A stretch of 64,000 bases of DNA, from assembly GCA_963716925.1 (NCBI GenBank), contig CAVQUX010000014.1, positions 682,001-746,000 on the forward strand, written 5' to 3'. Each line of letters starts with the position of its first letter. Position 1 is the first letter of the stretch. A program made the position numbers and the translations under genes. This document shows positions 6,606-15,421 of the stretch, piece after piece. A model generated the notes under the pieces. The model was not told where the DNA came from, made no database searches, and worked only from the letters and a program-made list of their open reading frames with translations. Origin of the DNA: DAISKN01 sp963716925. GTDB taxonomy: Bacteria > Acidobacteriota > Vicinamibacteria > Marinacidobacterales > SMYC01.

Positions 6606-9515
6606 TCAGTTCTGGCTCGCCGCCATCGGCGAGAGGACGCCCGCCGTAGTGGTCATGGTGATCGGCTCCATCCCGGCCCTGGCGACGGGCACGGTGAACG
6701 TGAACGTCGAGCCTTTGCCGTGCTCGCTCTCCACCCGGATGGTTCCCTGGTGCACGTCGATGATCTGCTTCACCAGCGACAGGCCGAGACCCGTACCGAT
6801 GATGTCCTTCCGGTCGTCGCAGCGCACGCGGTAGAACTTCTCGAAGAGCCTCGGGATCGACTCCTTGGGGATGCCGAGACCGTTGTCCTGCACGGTGATC
6901 GCCACCGAGCCGTTCTGCTGAGCCACGGCGACCCGGGCCCAGGCGCCTTTGGGGCTGTACTTGATGGCGTTCGAGAGCAGGTTGATGAGCACCTGCTCGA
7001 TGAGGTTGCGGTCCCCGAAGACCTCGGGGAGGCCTCCGGGCGAGACGTACTGGAGGCTGATGTTCTTCTCGTCGGCGAGGGGCTTCAGATCGGCGACGGC
7101 GTTCTGGATGAGCTTGTCCATGTCCACCGGGCTCTTGGTGATGACCTGTCTTCCCGACTCGATTCGAGTGATGTCGAGGAAATCGTTGACCAGGTTGACC
7201 AGCCGGTTCGACTGGCGGTTGATGATCTCGAGGAACTCCTTCGACTTGTCGCTGCCGATGCCGCCCTTCAGCAGGATCTGCGCGAATCCGCGAACGGTCG
7301 CGAGCGGCGTCCGGATCTCGTGGGTCACCATGGACATGAGATCCGTCTTCATCTGGTCCATTTCCTTGAGCTCGGTGATGTCCGAGAGAACCCCCACGAT
7401 TCCGTGGACCATGCCGTCGCGGCTGCGTACGGGTCCGAGCTGCAGGGTGTAGAAGCGGGTGGCGGGGATGGCGATCCGGATGTCCGACGAGAACGTCTCT
7501 CCCCGCTCCACGATCTTCTTGAACTTGTCGCGCATCACCTCGTAGGGAACGTCCTCGAACCTCCGGATGAAGTCGACCGCGCTCTGCCCCAGGGCGTTCT
7601 CGCCGTAGAGCCCGAGGATCTCCCTCGCTTTGGGGTTCAGGATCCGGATGGTCCCGAGAACGTCGGTGACGATGACACCGTCGGCGATGCTGTCCATGAT
7701 GGAAGCCATCAGAGACTTCTCGCCCAGAACCGCGTCGCTCAGGACGTTCAACGTCTGGATCCGGCGCTCCTGGCTCTTGTAGGTGAAAGGAGCGAGGGGA
7801 TTCGAGCTCTTCCGGGTCAGGCGGCCGTAGAGGGACGCGTTGTACCAGATGGTGCCGAACTCGCCCGACACCGCTTGCAGCAGGGTCTGCTCCTCGTCGC
7901 GAAACGGCTCGCTCTTCGCTCGGAAGAGGCAGAGCGCGCCCACCGTCTCTCCCTTCGAGAGCAGCGGGACCACGAGCGCGTGGTAGGAGGCGAGCTGAGC
8001 GCGAGGAACCAGGACGGCGAGCGGGTGCTTCGTGAGGCTCTCGACTTCCATGGGCTCGAGCCCGACGAGAAGCCCCGTGAGGTCGCCGGTGAGCCTCAGC
8101 GTCGTCTTCTCCCGCGGGTTCGTGCGTGCGAGCCCGTACTGGGCGGTGAGCGTCAGGACGCCCTTCCGGCGATCGACCCGGAGCAGGGCGGCCGCGGGGA
8201 TTCCGAGCACGTCGCGAAGCGTGGGCTCGGCGGCGGTGAAGGTCTCGATGATCGTCCTCTCTCCCGCTTTTTCGGCGAGTGCGGCGGCCTCGGTGAGGTT
8301 CAGGACCTCCTGGTCGAGAGCGACGTTCACCTGGCGCATCTTGAGCATGAGGCCGAAGATGAGCGAGAGCACCAGCGACACCACGATCGGGCTCACTTCC
8401 ATCCAATGGCCGGAGCGGAACAGAGCGATGTGAGCGCTCACCGTCGCGCCGATGAGGACCACCATCAGCAGTGCCGCGAGCCGGGTGTCGACGAACTGAT
8501 AGAGGACCGCGGAGCCCATGGCGATGAGCGCGGTCGCGATGCTCAACAGCCAGAGAGGCGTTCTCCGGATCGAGCGCTCCTTGAGGATGGCGTCGATCAC
8601 GTTCGCCTGGATCTCGACGCCGGGCATGGGAGTCCGCTCCTCGGAGAACGGCGTCATGTGGTTGTCGTAGAGCCCCGCGGCCTTGCCGCCGTAGAGGACG
8701 ATCTTGCCCGCGAAGTAGTTGGCGGGGAGGTTGCCTTCGATGACCTCGTGAGCGGGAACGTACTCGAACGTCTCCCGATCGCCGGCGAAGGAGATGTGCA
8801 TCTCGTAGTCGATTCGGATTCGATCCGAGCTCGCTTCCCGCGTTTCCGGATCGGACAGGACGGGGATCTCGATGTCGCCGATCCCGAGAACTCCAGGCCG
8901 GATCTCGCGGATGGCGCCGTCGGGGAGCCCGAGGTACACCTTCAGGATCTCGAGGTTCAATCCCCAGTAGGTCCGGTCCGCCGTCTTGTACGCGAGATAG
9001 ACCTTGCGGGCGATTCCGTCGGCGCCGGACTCGATATGCGCGTGCCCGATTCCCGCGGCGGCCTCCGCCAGCGGGGGGAGGGTCTGCATGACTTTGATGA
9101 CGGACTGCCCGTTCTGCTGGAACTGTTCGAGCACCACCGGGTAGACGACGTTTCCGGCCTCGCGGGTCGCGGCGGCGAGCTCCTCGTCGTTCACCGGGTC
9201 GAGGCGGTCGGGCTCGTAGAAGCCGATGTCCACCCCGATGACTTTGGCGCCCTTCGCCTTTATCTGCCGGATCGCCTCGGCGTGAAACGCCCGGGGCCAG
9301 GGCCAGCTGCCCAGACGGCGAAGCGACGGCTCGTCGACGGCGACGATCACCACCTCGGCGGGAGTCTTCGCCGGCGGGCCCATGCGAAAGTCGCGATCGT
9401 AGAGCTGATATTCCAGGGACTCGAAGACGCCCGAGAAGTAGAGACCGGAAGCGATGACTGCCGCGACTGCACCCGCGAGCACTCCCCGTATCGCCAGCGA
9501 TTTCTTGTCGTCCAC
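6606..9515 (-). CDS. CHASE2 sensor histidine kinase (GAF-PAS-HisKA-HATPase)
   Basis: 969 residues from a GTG at 9513-9515, chosen because it follows the upstream stop TGAGGAAG at normal spacing; an ATG at 9551 is the alternative. N-terminal membrane helix, extracytoplasmic CHASE2 domain (about 35-330; DRDFRMGPPA, VVIVAVDEPSLRRLG), three clustered helices (about 335-410), a GAF-like domain, a PAS domain (IMDSIADGVIVTDVLGTIRILNPKA), HisKA with H732 (MVTHEIRTPL), and HATPase with N box (NLLSNAIKYSPKG), G1 (DNGLGIP) and G2 (GTGLGLSLV). All catalytic boxes look intact. It sits between two receiver proteins and upstream of the FecR protein, an arrangement suggesting it senses the periplasm together with that protein. 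Confidence 0.9.
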   Translation of the reverse strand: MDDKKSLAIRGVLAGAVAAVIASGLYFSGVFESLEYQLYDRDFRMGPPAKTPAEVVIVAVDEPSLRRLGSWPWPRAFHAEAIRQIKAKGAKVIGVDIGFYEPDRLDPVNDEELAAATREAGNVVYPVVLEQFQQNGQSVIKVMQTLPPLAEAAAGIGHAHIESGADGIARKVYLAYKTADRTYWGLNLEILKVYLGLPDGAIREIRPGVLGIGDIEIPVLSDPETREASSDRIRIDYEMHISFAGDRETFEYVPAHEVIEGNLPANYFAGKIVLYGGKAAGLYDNHMTPFSEERTPMPGVEIQANVIDAILKERSIRRTPLWLLSIATALIAMGSAVLYQFVDTRLAALLMVVLIGATVSAHIALFRSGHWMEVSPIVVSLVLSLIFGLMLKMRQVNVALDQEVLNLTEAAALAEKAGERTIIETFTAAEPTLRDVLGIPAAALLRVDRRKGVLTLTAQYGLARTNPREKTTLRLTGDLTGLLVGLEPMEVESLTKHPLAVLVPRAQLASYHALVVPLLSKGETVGALCLFRAKSEPFRDEEQTLLQAVSGEFGTIWYNASLYGRLTRKSSNPLAPFTYKSQERRIQTLNVLSDAVLGEKSLMASIMDSIADGVIVTDVLGTIRILNPKAREILGLYGENALGQSAVDFIRRFEDVPYEVMRDKFKKIVERGETFSSDIRIAIPATRFYTLQLGPVRSRDGMVHGIVGVLSDITELKEMDQMKTDLMSMVTHEIRTPLATVRGFAQILLKGGIGSDKSKEFLEIINRQSNRLVNLVNDFLDITRIESGRQVITKSPVDMDKLIQNAVADLKPLADEKNISLQYVSPGGLPEVFGDRNLIEQVLINLLSNAIKYSPKGAWARVAVAQQNGSVAITVQDNGLGIPKESIPRLFEKFYRVRCDDRKDIIGTGLGLSLVKQIIDVHQGTIRVESEHGKGSTFTFTVPVARAGMEPITMTTTAGVLSPMAASQN

Positions 9516-9525
9516 TTCGTCTTCC

Positions 9526-10488
9526 TCAGTTCGCCGGCAAATCGTCGCCATGGGTGTTGCTCACACCCCGTCTCTCCGACAGGAAGTTGCTTCCCTGGAA
9601 ACGCTTCAGGTACTTCTTCAGCTCGGCGGCGCGCTCCGCGATCGCGTGGGTGCTCTCGAGATCCGCGCGCGAGCCGCTCACCACCGCCATGGTGATCGTC
9701 ATGATGGGAAAATTCTCGAGCCGTCCGGAGCGGTTCTCCACCTGGATGCTCTTCCGGTTCCGATCGTCCTCGTCGTAGAAGTCGAGAATGGTCGCATCGA
9801 AGCGCTCGACGACGGTCTTGCAGATACCGCCGTCTTTGAGGGGTGTCGTCACCACCACGAAGTCGTCGCCCCCGATGTGGCCGAGGAAGTCGCCGGTCTC
9901 GCCGGTCTCGCGCACCGCCTTCATCAGAATCTTGGCGGTATGGCTGATCACCCGGTCGCCGGCCTCGTACCCGTACTTGTCGTTGTAGGCCTTGAAATTG
10001 TCCAGGTCGCAATAGCAGACGGAGAAGTTGCCGCCGCTCGAGAGGCGCTTCTTGATCTCGCGGTCGATGGCGAGGTTTCCCGGAAGCCGGGTCAGCGGGT
10101 TCGCGCCCGACTGCTCCTGCGTCCTCCGGATCACCATCTCGATGCGGGCCTGGAGCTCGAGAGGGTCCACGGTCTTGATGACGTAGTCGTCGGCGCCCTT
10201 ACCCAGGCCGGTGATCTTGTTGTGCACCTGGTCCTGGCTGGTCAACATGATGATGGGAATGAACGACGTCGCGAAGTCGCTCTTCATGACCTCGCAGGCC
10301 TCGAAGCCGTTCATCTCTTCCATGTTGACGTCCATCAGGATCAGATCCGGCGTCTCTCCGTGGGCCCGCTCGATCGCTTCTTTGCCGTTCGAGGCGGTGG
10401 TTACCTCGTAGCCCCAGGACTCCAGCAGGAACTGCGTGAGCCTGAGGATGTCAGGCTCGTCGTCCACCGCCAGGATCTTTTGCGGCAA
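9526..10488 (-). CDS. Response regulator with GGDEF-like domain
   Basis: 320 residues. The receiver (1-125) has D9/D10 and phospho-acceptor D53 (LILMDVNMEEMNG). From about 133 a GGDEF domain follows (NPLTRLPGN, FSVCYCDLDNFKAYNDKYGYEAGDRVI). The active-site loop reads GGDDF, a conservative variant that could still make cyclic di-GMP. The RxxD inhibitory site normally five residues upstream is absent (the segment is GDFLGHI). The start is TTG (10486-10488) behind GGGAGGG. It is the first gene of the four-gene operon; a sigma-54 promoter lies at 10540-10556. The receiver closely resembles that of the DUF4388 protein, suggesting duplication within the operon. Whether it is an active cyclase is undecided. 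Confidence 0.87.
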   Translation of the reverse strand: MPQKILAVDDEPDILRLTQFLLESWGYEVTTASNGKEAIERAHGETPDLILMDVNMEEMNGFEACEVMKSDFATSFIPIIMLTSQDQVHNKITGLGKGADDYVIKTVDPLELQARIEMVIRRTQEQSGANPLTRLPGNLAIDREIKKRLSSGGNFSVCYCDLDNFKAYNDKYGYEAGDRVISHTAKILMKAVRETGETGDFLGHIGGDDFVVVTTPLKDGGICKTVVERFDATILDFYDEDDRNRKSIQVENRSGRLENFPIMTITMAVVSGSRADLESTHAIAERAAELKKYLKRFQGSNFLSERRGVSNTHGDDLPAN

Positions 10489-10539
10489 GTAAACTCCCTC
10501 CCGTCAGGAGAAACCGAGTGAGCGCACCGGGCGGAAGAG

Positions 10540-10556
10540 AGCAATTTCCGTACCAC
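10540..10556 (-). promoter_or_regulatory. Sigma-54 promoter of the CHASE2/FecR operon
   Basis: GTGGTACGGAAATTGCT on the minus strand, with GG (-24) and GC (-12) separated by exactly 10 nt. Predicted transcription start is near 10529, about 40 nt ahead of the TTG start and its ribosome site. Confidence 0.75.
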
Positions 10557-10882
10557 GGGTGAGAAGGGGCACGGTCCCCGGCCGCGGGGAAGCGTCGGGC
10601 GTAAGTGCCGTTCCGGCAGGCTGTTCAGATCCCGCGTTCTCCCCTCGAAAACTGCCGATTCCACGATCGGTGACGCCGTTCAGGGGAAATTCCCTTCGCT
10701 GTGCCGGCAATCCCCTACGAGCCCGGGCAGTACGAGCGCTCGATCGCCGACGTCCTGGATCTGCGGGAGAAAGCCTATGTCTTCGCTCGGGGTTCGGGTG
10801 GAATTTGCCGCAGAGATTCGCCTGGGGCGAGTAGAAGTCGTTACTGCGCTGCGCCTTCCGCGCCGCCGCTCATTCGGTCGCG

Positions 10883-10899
10883 ATGGCACACCGGTTGCT
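10883..10899 (+). promoter_or_regulatory. Sigma-54 promoter of the winged-helix gene
   Basis: ATGGCACACCGGTTGCT matches the consensus TGGCAC-N5-TTGCT, with 10 nt between GG and GC. Predicted start near 10910, about 39 nt before the ATG. Confidence 0.75.
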
Positions 10900-10948
10900 A
10901 TTCCCCAGGGAACGACCAAGCTCGAGGCTTGCAAGGAGAATGATTACG

Positions 10949-11200
10949 ATGCACCGCGAAGACGTTGCCGACATCGGCAAAGAGTCCCCGCTGGCCTTGC
11001 GGATCCTCGATTACCTCCGCCGCCACCCCCAGGCCAAGGACTCCGTCGAGGGCATCGCGCAGTTCTGGGTCAGCGCCGATCCCATCGAGGTTCGGAGAGC
11101 GCTCGATCGATTGGTGGACATGAAGCTGATCGAGAAGCGCTCCAGTGCCGCGATGGACCTCTACAGCATGAACGAAGTCGGATTGGTGGCGGCCGACTGA
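10949..11200 (+). CDS. Small winged-helix protein (83 aa)
   Basis: 83 residues beginning MHREDVADIGKESPLALRILDYL. The ATG at 10949 is preferred over the one at 10940 because AAGGAG (10933-10938) is correctly spaced only for the former. Pattern: helix (ALRILDYLRRHPQ), helix (DSVEGIAQFWVSA), recognition-like helix (DPIEVRRALDRLVDMKLIEKR), then a short beta wing (MDLYSMN). This is the layout of MarR/ArsR-like or small adaptor winged helices. Its own sigma-54 promoter links it to the signalling operon and the Oar-like receptors. It could be a DNA-binding regulator or a protein-interaction adaptor; no specific family name can be given. Confidence 0.7.
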   Translation: MHREDVADIGKESPLALRILDYLRRHPQAKDSVEGIAQFWVSADPIEVRRALDRLVDMKLIEKRSSAAMDLYSMNEVGLVAAD

Positions 11201-11219
11201 GAGCTCAGCCGGTTCGAGC

Positions 11220-11225
11220 TAGAAT
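11220..11225 (+). promoter_or_regulatory. -10 box TAGAAT before the ABC ATPase
   Basis: TAGAAT ends 10 nt before the ATG at 11236, with no Shine-Dalgarno. The transcript would have a leader of only a few bases. Confidence 0.45.
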
Positions 11226-11235
11226 CGAGCCGCGC

Positions 11236-11916
11236 ATGCCCCTCATCGAAGCTCGCGGCCTGTGGAAGAGCTATTCCATGCAGGCGGAGGAAGTCCACGC
11301 GCTTCGAGGCGTCGATCTGGACGTCGAGGCCGGCGAGTACGCAGCCATCATGGGGCCTTCGGGCTCGGGGAAGTCGACGCTGATGAACCTCCTCGGCTGT
11401 CTCGATACGCCGTCGAAGGGAAGCTATAGATTGAACGGCCGCGAGGTGAGCGCCATGGACGACGACGAGCTCGCCCGCGTCCGCAATCAGGAGATCGGCT
11501 TCGTCTTCCAGACGTTCCACCTTCTCCCCCGCGCGAGCGCCCTCCGCAACGTCGAGCTTCCGCTGGTGTACCGCGGCGTCCGCGCGGACGAGCGGGGGGA
11601 GCGGGCGCGGGCGGCGCTCGAAAGCGTCGACCTCGGAGACCGGCTCGGGCACCGCCCCAACGAGCTCTCCGGCGGACAGCGGCAACGGGTGGCGATCGCC
11701 CGCGCGCTCGTCAACCACCCTTCCATCGTGCTCGCGGACGAGCCCACGGGGAACCTGGACTCGACGACCGGCGAAGAGATCCTCTCGATCTTCGACGAGC
11801 TGAACCGCCGTGGAAACACCCTCCTGGTGGTGACGCATGAGGAGGACGTGGCCGCCCACGCGAAGCGGATCATCCGCCTGAGGGATGGTCGGATCGAGAA
11901 GGATACGCGGAGATAG
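11236..11916 (+). CDS. ABC transporter ATPase, LolD/MacB family
   Basis: 226 residues, usual length for the family. Walker A GPSGSGKST, Q-loop FVFQTFHLLPRA, signature LSGGQRQRVAIARAL, Walker B IVLADEPTGNLD and H-loop VVTHEED are all intact. The LNLLGCLD-like segment (MNLLGCLDTPSKG) and TFHLLP are typical of LolD/MacB/FtsE-type ATPases that power lipoprotein release or tripartite efflux. No permease partner is adjacent; the next gene is on the opposite strand and overlaps this one tail-to-tail by 47 bp. Specificity is therefore open: LolD, MacB-like or an orphan DevA-type ATPase. Confidence 0.88.
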   Translation: MPLIEARGLWKSYSMQAEEVHALRGVDLDVEAGEYAAIMGPSGSGKSTLMNLLGCLDTPSKGSYRLNGREVSAMDDDELARVRNQEIGFVFQTFHLLPRASALRNVELPLVYRGVRADERGERARAALESVDLGDRLGHRPNELSGGQRQRVAIARALVNHPSIVLADEPTGNLDSTTGEEILSIFDELNRRGNTLLVVTHEEDVAAHAKRIIRLRDGRIEKDTRR

Positions 11917-12595
11917 CTTCGGCCCGAAGCTGGCGCCGGCCCTTCCGCACCATCACGAAGAGCGCGGTGGCGATCGAGGCGGCCACCAGCGCGAGCGCTA
12001 TGCCCACGATCGAGACCGCGGCCGCGAGGACGGTTCTGCGGTCGAAGTGGACCTCGACGTCGAGAGGCCGGCCCGCGAAGTGCTCGCGCAGGGTGCGCTT
12101 CCACGAGAGGATGTTCCCGCGCTCGATGTGGCCGGGAGAGTTGTGATAGCGGACGGTGCTGGGCAAGTGATACCGGAGCGCGAGGAGCGCCTGGGGGTCG
12201 AGACCTTCGGGCGCCGCCGCCCGCGGCGAAGGAAGAGAGAGCTCGAGCGCGAGACCGTCTTTTTCCGCCGCCAGAGCGCAGCGGCGGCCGCGAAACGCCG
12301 GAACCCGGCAGAGCTTCTCCCAGTCGGAGAAGCGCGACTCGACGTGAACGAACCTCCTCCCGTCGCGCTCGGTCTCGAGCGCCGAGAGGACCTCGACACC
12401 CTCGCCCTCGAAGAGCGCCTTCGCCCCCTCGGCGTCCGCCTGGTCGAGCCCGTGAAGGGCCTGGACGGCTGCGGCCGAGCCGCTCATCCGGATCTCGCCC
12501 GAGCCGTCGACCTCGAGGAAGACCTCCTCCTCGTACTCGTAGGCGGTGCAGCCGGAGGCGGCGACGAGAAGGAAACACAGCAGCCGCGAGCTCAT
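11870..12595 (-). CDS. Hypothetical lipoprotein with C-terminal membrane helix
   Basis: 241 residues. Start ATG with GGAGGG upstream; signal peptide ends in a lipobox (LLVAASGC), predicting a lipid-modified Cys17. The soluble part contains FLEVDGSGEIRMSGSAAAVQAL and later YHLPSTVRYHNSPGHIERGNILSW. A single hydrophobic helix (about 186-215) precedes a basic cytoplasmic tail. I do not recognise the family, although the tail and the 'dGsGei' opening resemble lipoproteins that carry a beta-rich domain. Its 3' end overlaps the ABC ATPase gene by 47 bp on the other strand. It is transcribed divergently from polA. Confidence 0.65.
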   Translation of the reverse strand: MSSRLLCFLLVAASGCTAYEYEEEVFLEVDGSGEIRMSGSAAAVQALHGLDQADAEGAKALFEGEGVEVLSALETERDGRRFVHVESRFSDWEKLCRVPAFRGRRCALAAEKDGLALELSLPSPRAAAPEGLDPQALLALRYHLPSTVRYHNSPGHIERGNILSWKRTLREHFAGRPLDVEVHFDRRTVLAAAVSIVGIALALVAASIATALFVMVRKGRRQLRAEAISAYPSRSDHPSGG

Positions 12596-12603
12596 TCCCT
12601 CCG

Positions 12604-12631
12604 ATTCTAGCGTGAGTGCGTGAGCTAGAAT
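12604..12631. promoter_or_regulatory. Divergent -10 boxes for the lipoprotein gene and polA
   Basis: TAGAAT on the minus strand (12604-12609) ends 8 nt before the lipoprotein ATG. TAGAAT on the plus strand (12626-12631) ends 9 nt before the polA ATG. The two point away from each other 16 nt apart. Confidence 0.5.
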
Positions 12632-12640
12632 GCGGCTCCC

Positions 12641-15341
12641 ATGCCCCCGACCGAGGGCCGCAAGACCCTACTCCTGTTCGACGGCAACAACCTCTTCTAT
12701 CGGTCGTTCTTCGCCATCCCGCCGCTCGCGACCCGCGCCGGGCTCCCCACCAACGCCGTGCTCGGTTTCACCAACGTGCTGCGCAAGGTCCTGACCGACG
12801 AGCCGCACGATTTCGCCGCGGTGACGTTCGACGCCGGCGGGCGCACCTTCCGTCACCAGAAGTTTCCGGCATACAAGGCGAACCGGCCCCCCACTCCCGA
12901 CAGCCTGAAACAGCAGACCCCGTACACTCGAAAGCTCTGCGCAGCGCTCGGGCTCCCGGTTCTCGAGACTCCGGGGATCGAGGCGGACGATCTCATCGGA
13001 ACCCTCGCGCGGCGGGCGGTCGAGGAAGGCCACCTCGTGCTCATCGTCTCCTCGGACAAGGACCTGCTGCAGCTCGTGAACGACGACGTCACGGTCATCC
13101 ACCCGGTGAAGTACGAAAGGCTCGATCCCGAAGGAGTCCGGAACAAGTTCGGGGTTCCGCCCGCTCAGGTGCCGGACGTTCTCGCGCTGATGGGAGACAG
13201 CATCGACAACATTCCCGGAGTTCCCGGCATCGGCGAGAAGGGCGCGTCGAAGCTCGTCAGCGAGTACGGGAGCCTCGAATCGCTCCTGGAGCACGCTCCC
13301 GAGGTGAGGAACAAGAGGCAGCGGGAGGCCCTCGAGCAGCATGGTGAGGGAGCGCGGCTCTCGAAGGAGCTCGTGACCATCACCACCGACCTCGATCTCG
13401 ACGTCGGGCTCGAGGAACTCCGGTATCACGGGCCCGACCGCGAGGCGGCGCGGCGCCTCTTCGAGGAGCTCGAGTTCACGTCGATCGTGAAGGACTACAT
13501 GCCGCCCCAGGAAGCGGTGGACCTGAGCGCGAATTTCCTCGCCCTGGAGACGCCGGCGGAGCTGGATCGTTTCCTCGCCCGCGCCCGGGAGAAGAAGCGG
13601 CTGTCGCTGTGGCTCGACCTGAGCGATCCGGAGCGAGAGGGTTTCTTCGACCCCTGGGGCCGCCGCCTTCTCGGCGTCGGCCTGGCGGTCGAAGCCGGCG
13701 AGGGAGTCTATGCTTCGGCGGGGACGAGGATCCCCGAGAAGCTTCTGATAGATCGTCTCGCGCCGCTGCTCGCCGAACCGTCCGTTGCGAAGATCGGCCA
13801 CGCGCTCAAACGGGCGCTCGCTTTCTTCGGCGCCCGGGGGATGGCGATTCCCGGCATCGGGTTCGACACCGAGATCGCCTCCTACGTTCTGAACCCCTCG
13901 CGCCGCTCGCAGGAGCTCTCCGATCTCGTCCTCGAGTTCCTGCAGAAACCGCTCTCCGCCGAGAGCGAGCCTGCCGAGGCCCAGGGAGTCCTTCCGGGAA
14001 TGGCTCCGCCGTCGGAGTCCGCCGCCTCCAAGGCCACTAAGGGAAGGCTCGCCGCCGAGCGCGCCGAGAGGATGCTGAGGCTTTCGGAGCGCATGGAGAG
14101 CCGGCTCGTGGAAGACGAGCTCGAACGGGTCTATCGCGAGCTCGAGCTGCCTCTCATCGAAGTGCTGGCGGCGATGGAGCTCGCGGGGATCGCCATCGAC
14201 CGCGGCGAGTTCGAGAAGATGTCGATCGAGCTCGAAGGCGAGCTCCAGAGGCTGACCTCGGAGATCTACGAGCTCGCGGGAGTGGAGTTCAACATCAACT
14301 CTCCCCGCCAGCTGGGAGAAGATCCTGTTCGACAAGATGAACCTTCCCTCGTTCAAGAAGACGGAGAAACAGCGCGCCGCCTCGACCCGGGTCGACGTCC
14401 TGGAAGAGCTCGCCGCCTCGTTTCCCCTTCCCAAGAAAGTCCTCGAGTACCGAAGCCTCTCCAAGCTCAAAGGGACGTACGTCGACACCCTCCCCGGCCT
14501 GGTGCATCCCAGGACCGGCCGGCTCCACACCACGTTCCACCAGACGGTCGCCGCGACCGGACGGCTCTCGAGCAGCGACCCCAATCTCCAGAACATTCCC
14601 ATTCGCACCGATCTCGCCCGCCGGCTGCGCCGCGCGTTCGTCGCGGCCCCCGGCACGAAGCTCCTTTCGGCGGACTATTCCCAGATCGAGCTCCGGGTGC
14701 TTGCGCACCTGAGCCGGGACCCCGCGCTCATCGAGGCGTTTCGCGCCGGGGAAGACATCCACGACCGCACCGCGAAGCAGGTATTCGGCGAATCGTCGAG
14801 CCTGAGCGATTCGGAAAAGAGGCGGCGAGCCAAGATCATCAATTTCAGCATCATCTACGGGAAGACCGCCTTCACCCTGGGGAAGGAGTTCGGCGTTCCC
14901 ACGCGCGAGGCGCAGGCGTTCATCGACGCGTACCTCGACCGGTACCCCAAGGTGCGTGAGCTCATCGACGAGATCGTCCGCGAGGCGCGGCGCACGGGGA
15001 AGGTCCGGACCCTCTTCGGCAGACAGCGCTACGTCCCCGAGATCGGATCTCGAAACCGAACGACCCGTTCAGCCGCCGAGCGGGTCGCGGTGAACACGCC
15101 GATCCAGGGGACGGCGGCGGACCTGATCAAGAAGGCGATGATCGATCTCTTTCGCCGCCTGCGCGAGGAGAAGCTCGGGACCCGGCTGCTGCTCCAGGTT
15201 CACGACGAGCTCGTCCTCGAAGCCCCGGAGAACGAGATCGAACGGGCGTCTTCGGTCGTGCGGGAGACGATGGAGAACGTTTATCCGCTGGAAGTGCCTC
15301 TGAAGGTGGACCTGAAGACCGGCCCGTCCTGGGAGCACTGA
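12641..15341 (+). CDS. polA: DNA polymerase I, interrupted by one frameshift
   Basis: About 899 residues once the frameshift is repaired. The 5' nuclease domain is complete (LLLFDGNNLFYRSFF, PGIEADDLIG, SSDKDLLQL, GDSIDNIPGVPGIG). In the 3'-5' exonuclease region the catalytic carboxylates seem lost: where E. coli has DTE and NLKYD, this protein has LDLSDPER and HALKRALAF, so proofreading is probably absent. Polymerase motifs A (LLSADYSQIELRVLAHLSRD), B (RRAKIINFSIIYG) and C (LLQVHDELVLE) are intact. The frame changes by +1 at 14313-14320 (CAGCTGGGAGAAGATC), inside the otherwise normal NSPRQLGKILFDKM segment. One extra base explains it. Polymerase I is rarely dispensable, so a sequence error is the likeliest reading. 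Confidence 0.93.
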
Positions 15342-15421
15342 ACTGTGCTGACGGTAAGGGCCGATGAGAAGATCACGGCCTGTCCACTCGTGGACGTTAC
15401 AACGCTCGAGGCGGGGATGTC

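Larger units (their letters stand above)
10489..10948. other. Divergent intergenic region with two sigma-54 promoters
   Basis: 460 bases between the divergent receiver-GGDEF and winged-helix genes. It holds one -24/-12 element facing each way (separate entries) and a short GC hairpin near 10575-10592 without a T-run. The roughly 330 bases between the promoters are the expected place for enhancer-binding protein sites, but I see no convincing repeat there. Open frames in this stretch lack recognisable content. Confidence 0.6.

Noticed and set aside
5302..8406. A 1034-residue open frame covering the DUF4388 regulator and much of the kinase
   Set aside because: The first 600 residues are Arg/Pro-rich readthrough antisense-free noise over the kinase gene in another frame; the receiver domain starts cleanly at 6591.
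10701..10943. Open frame between the two divergent sigma-54 promoters
   Set aside because: It runs across the downstream promoter and leader, has no recognisable domain, and its composition changes midway.
14313..14320. Programmed frameshift in polA
   Set aside because: No slippery heptamer, no stimulatory structure obvious, and similar one-base shifts occur in many unrelated genes of the window, so a sequence error is more likely.
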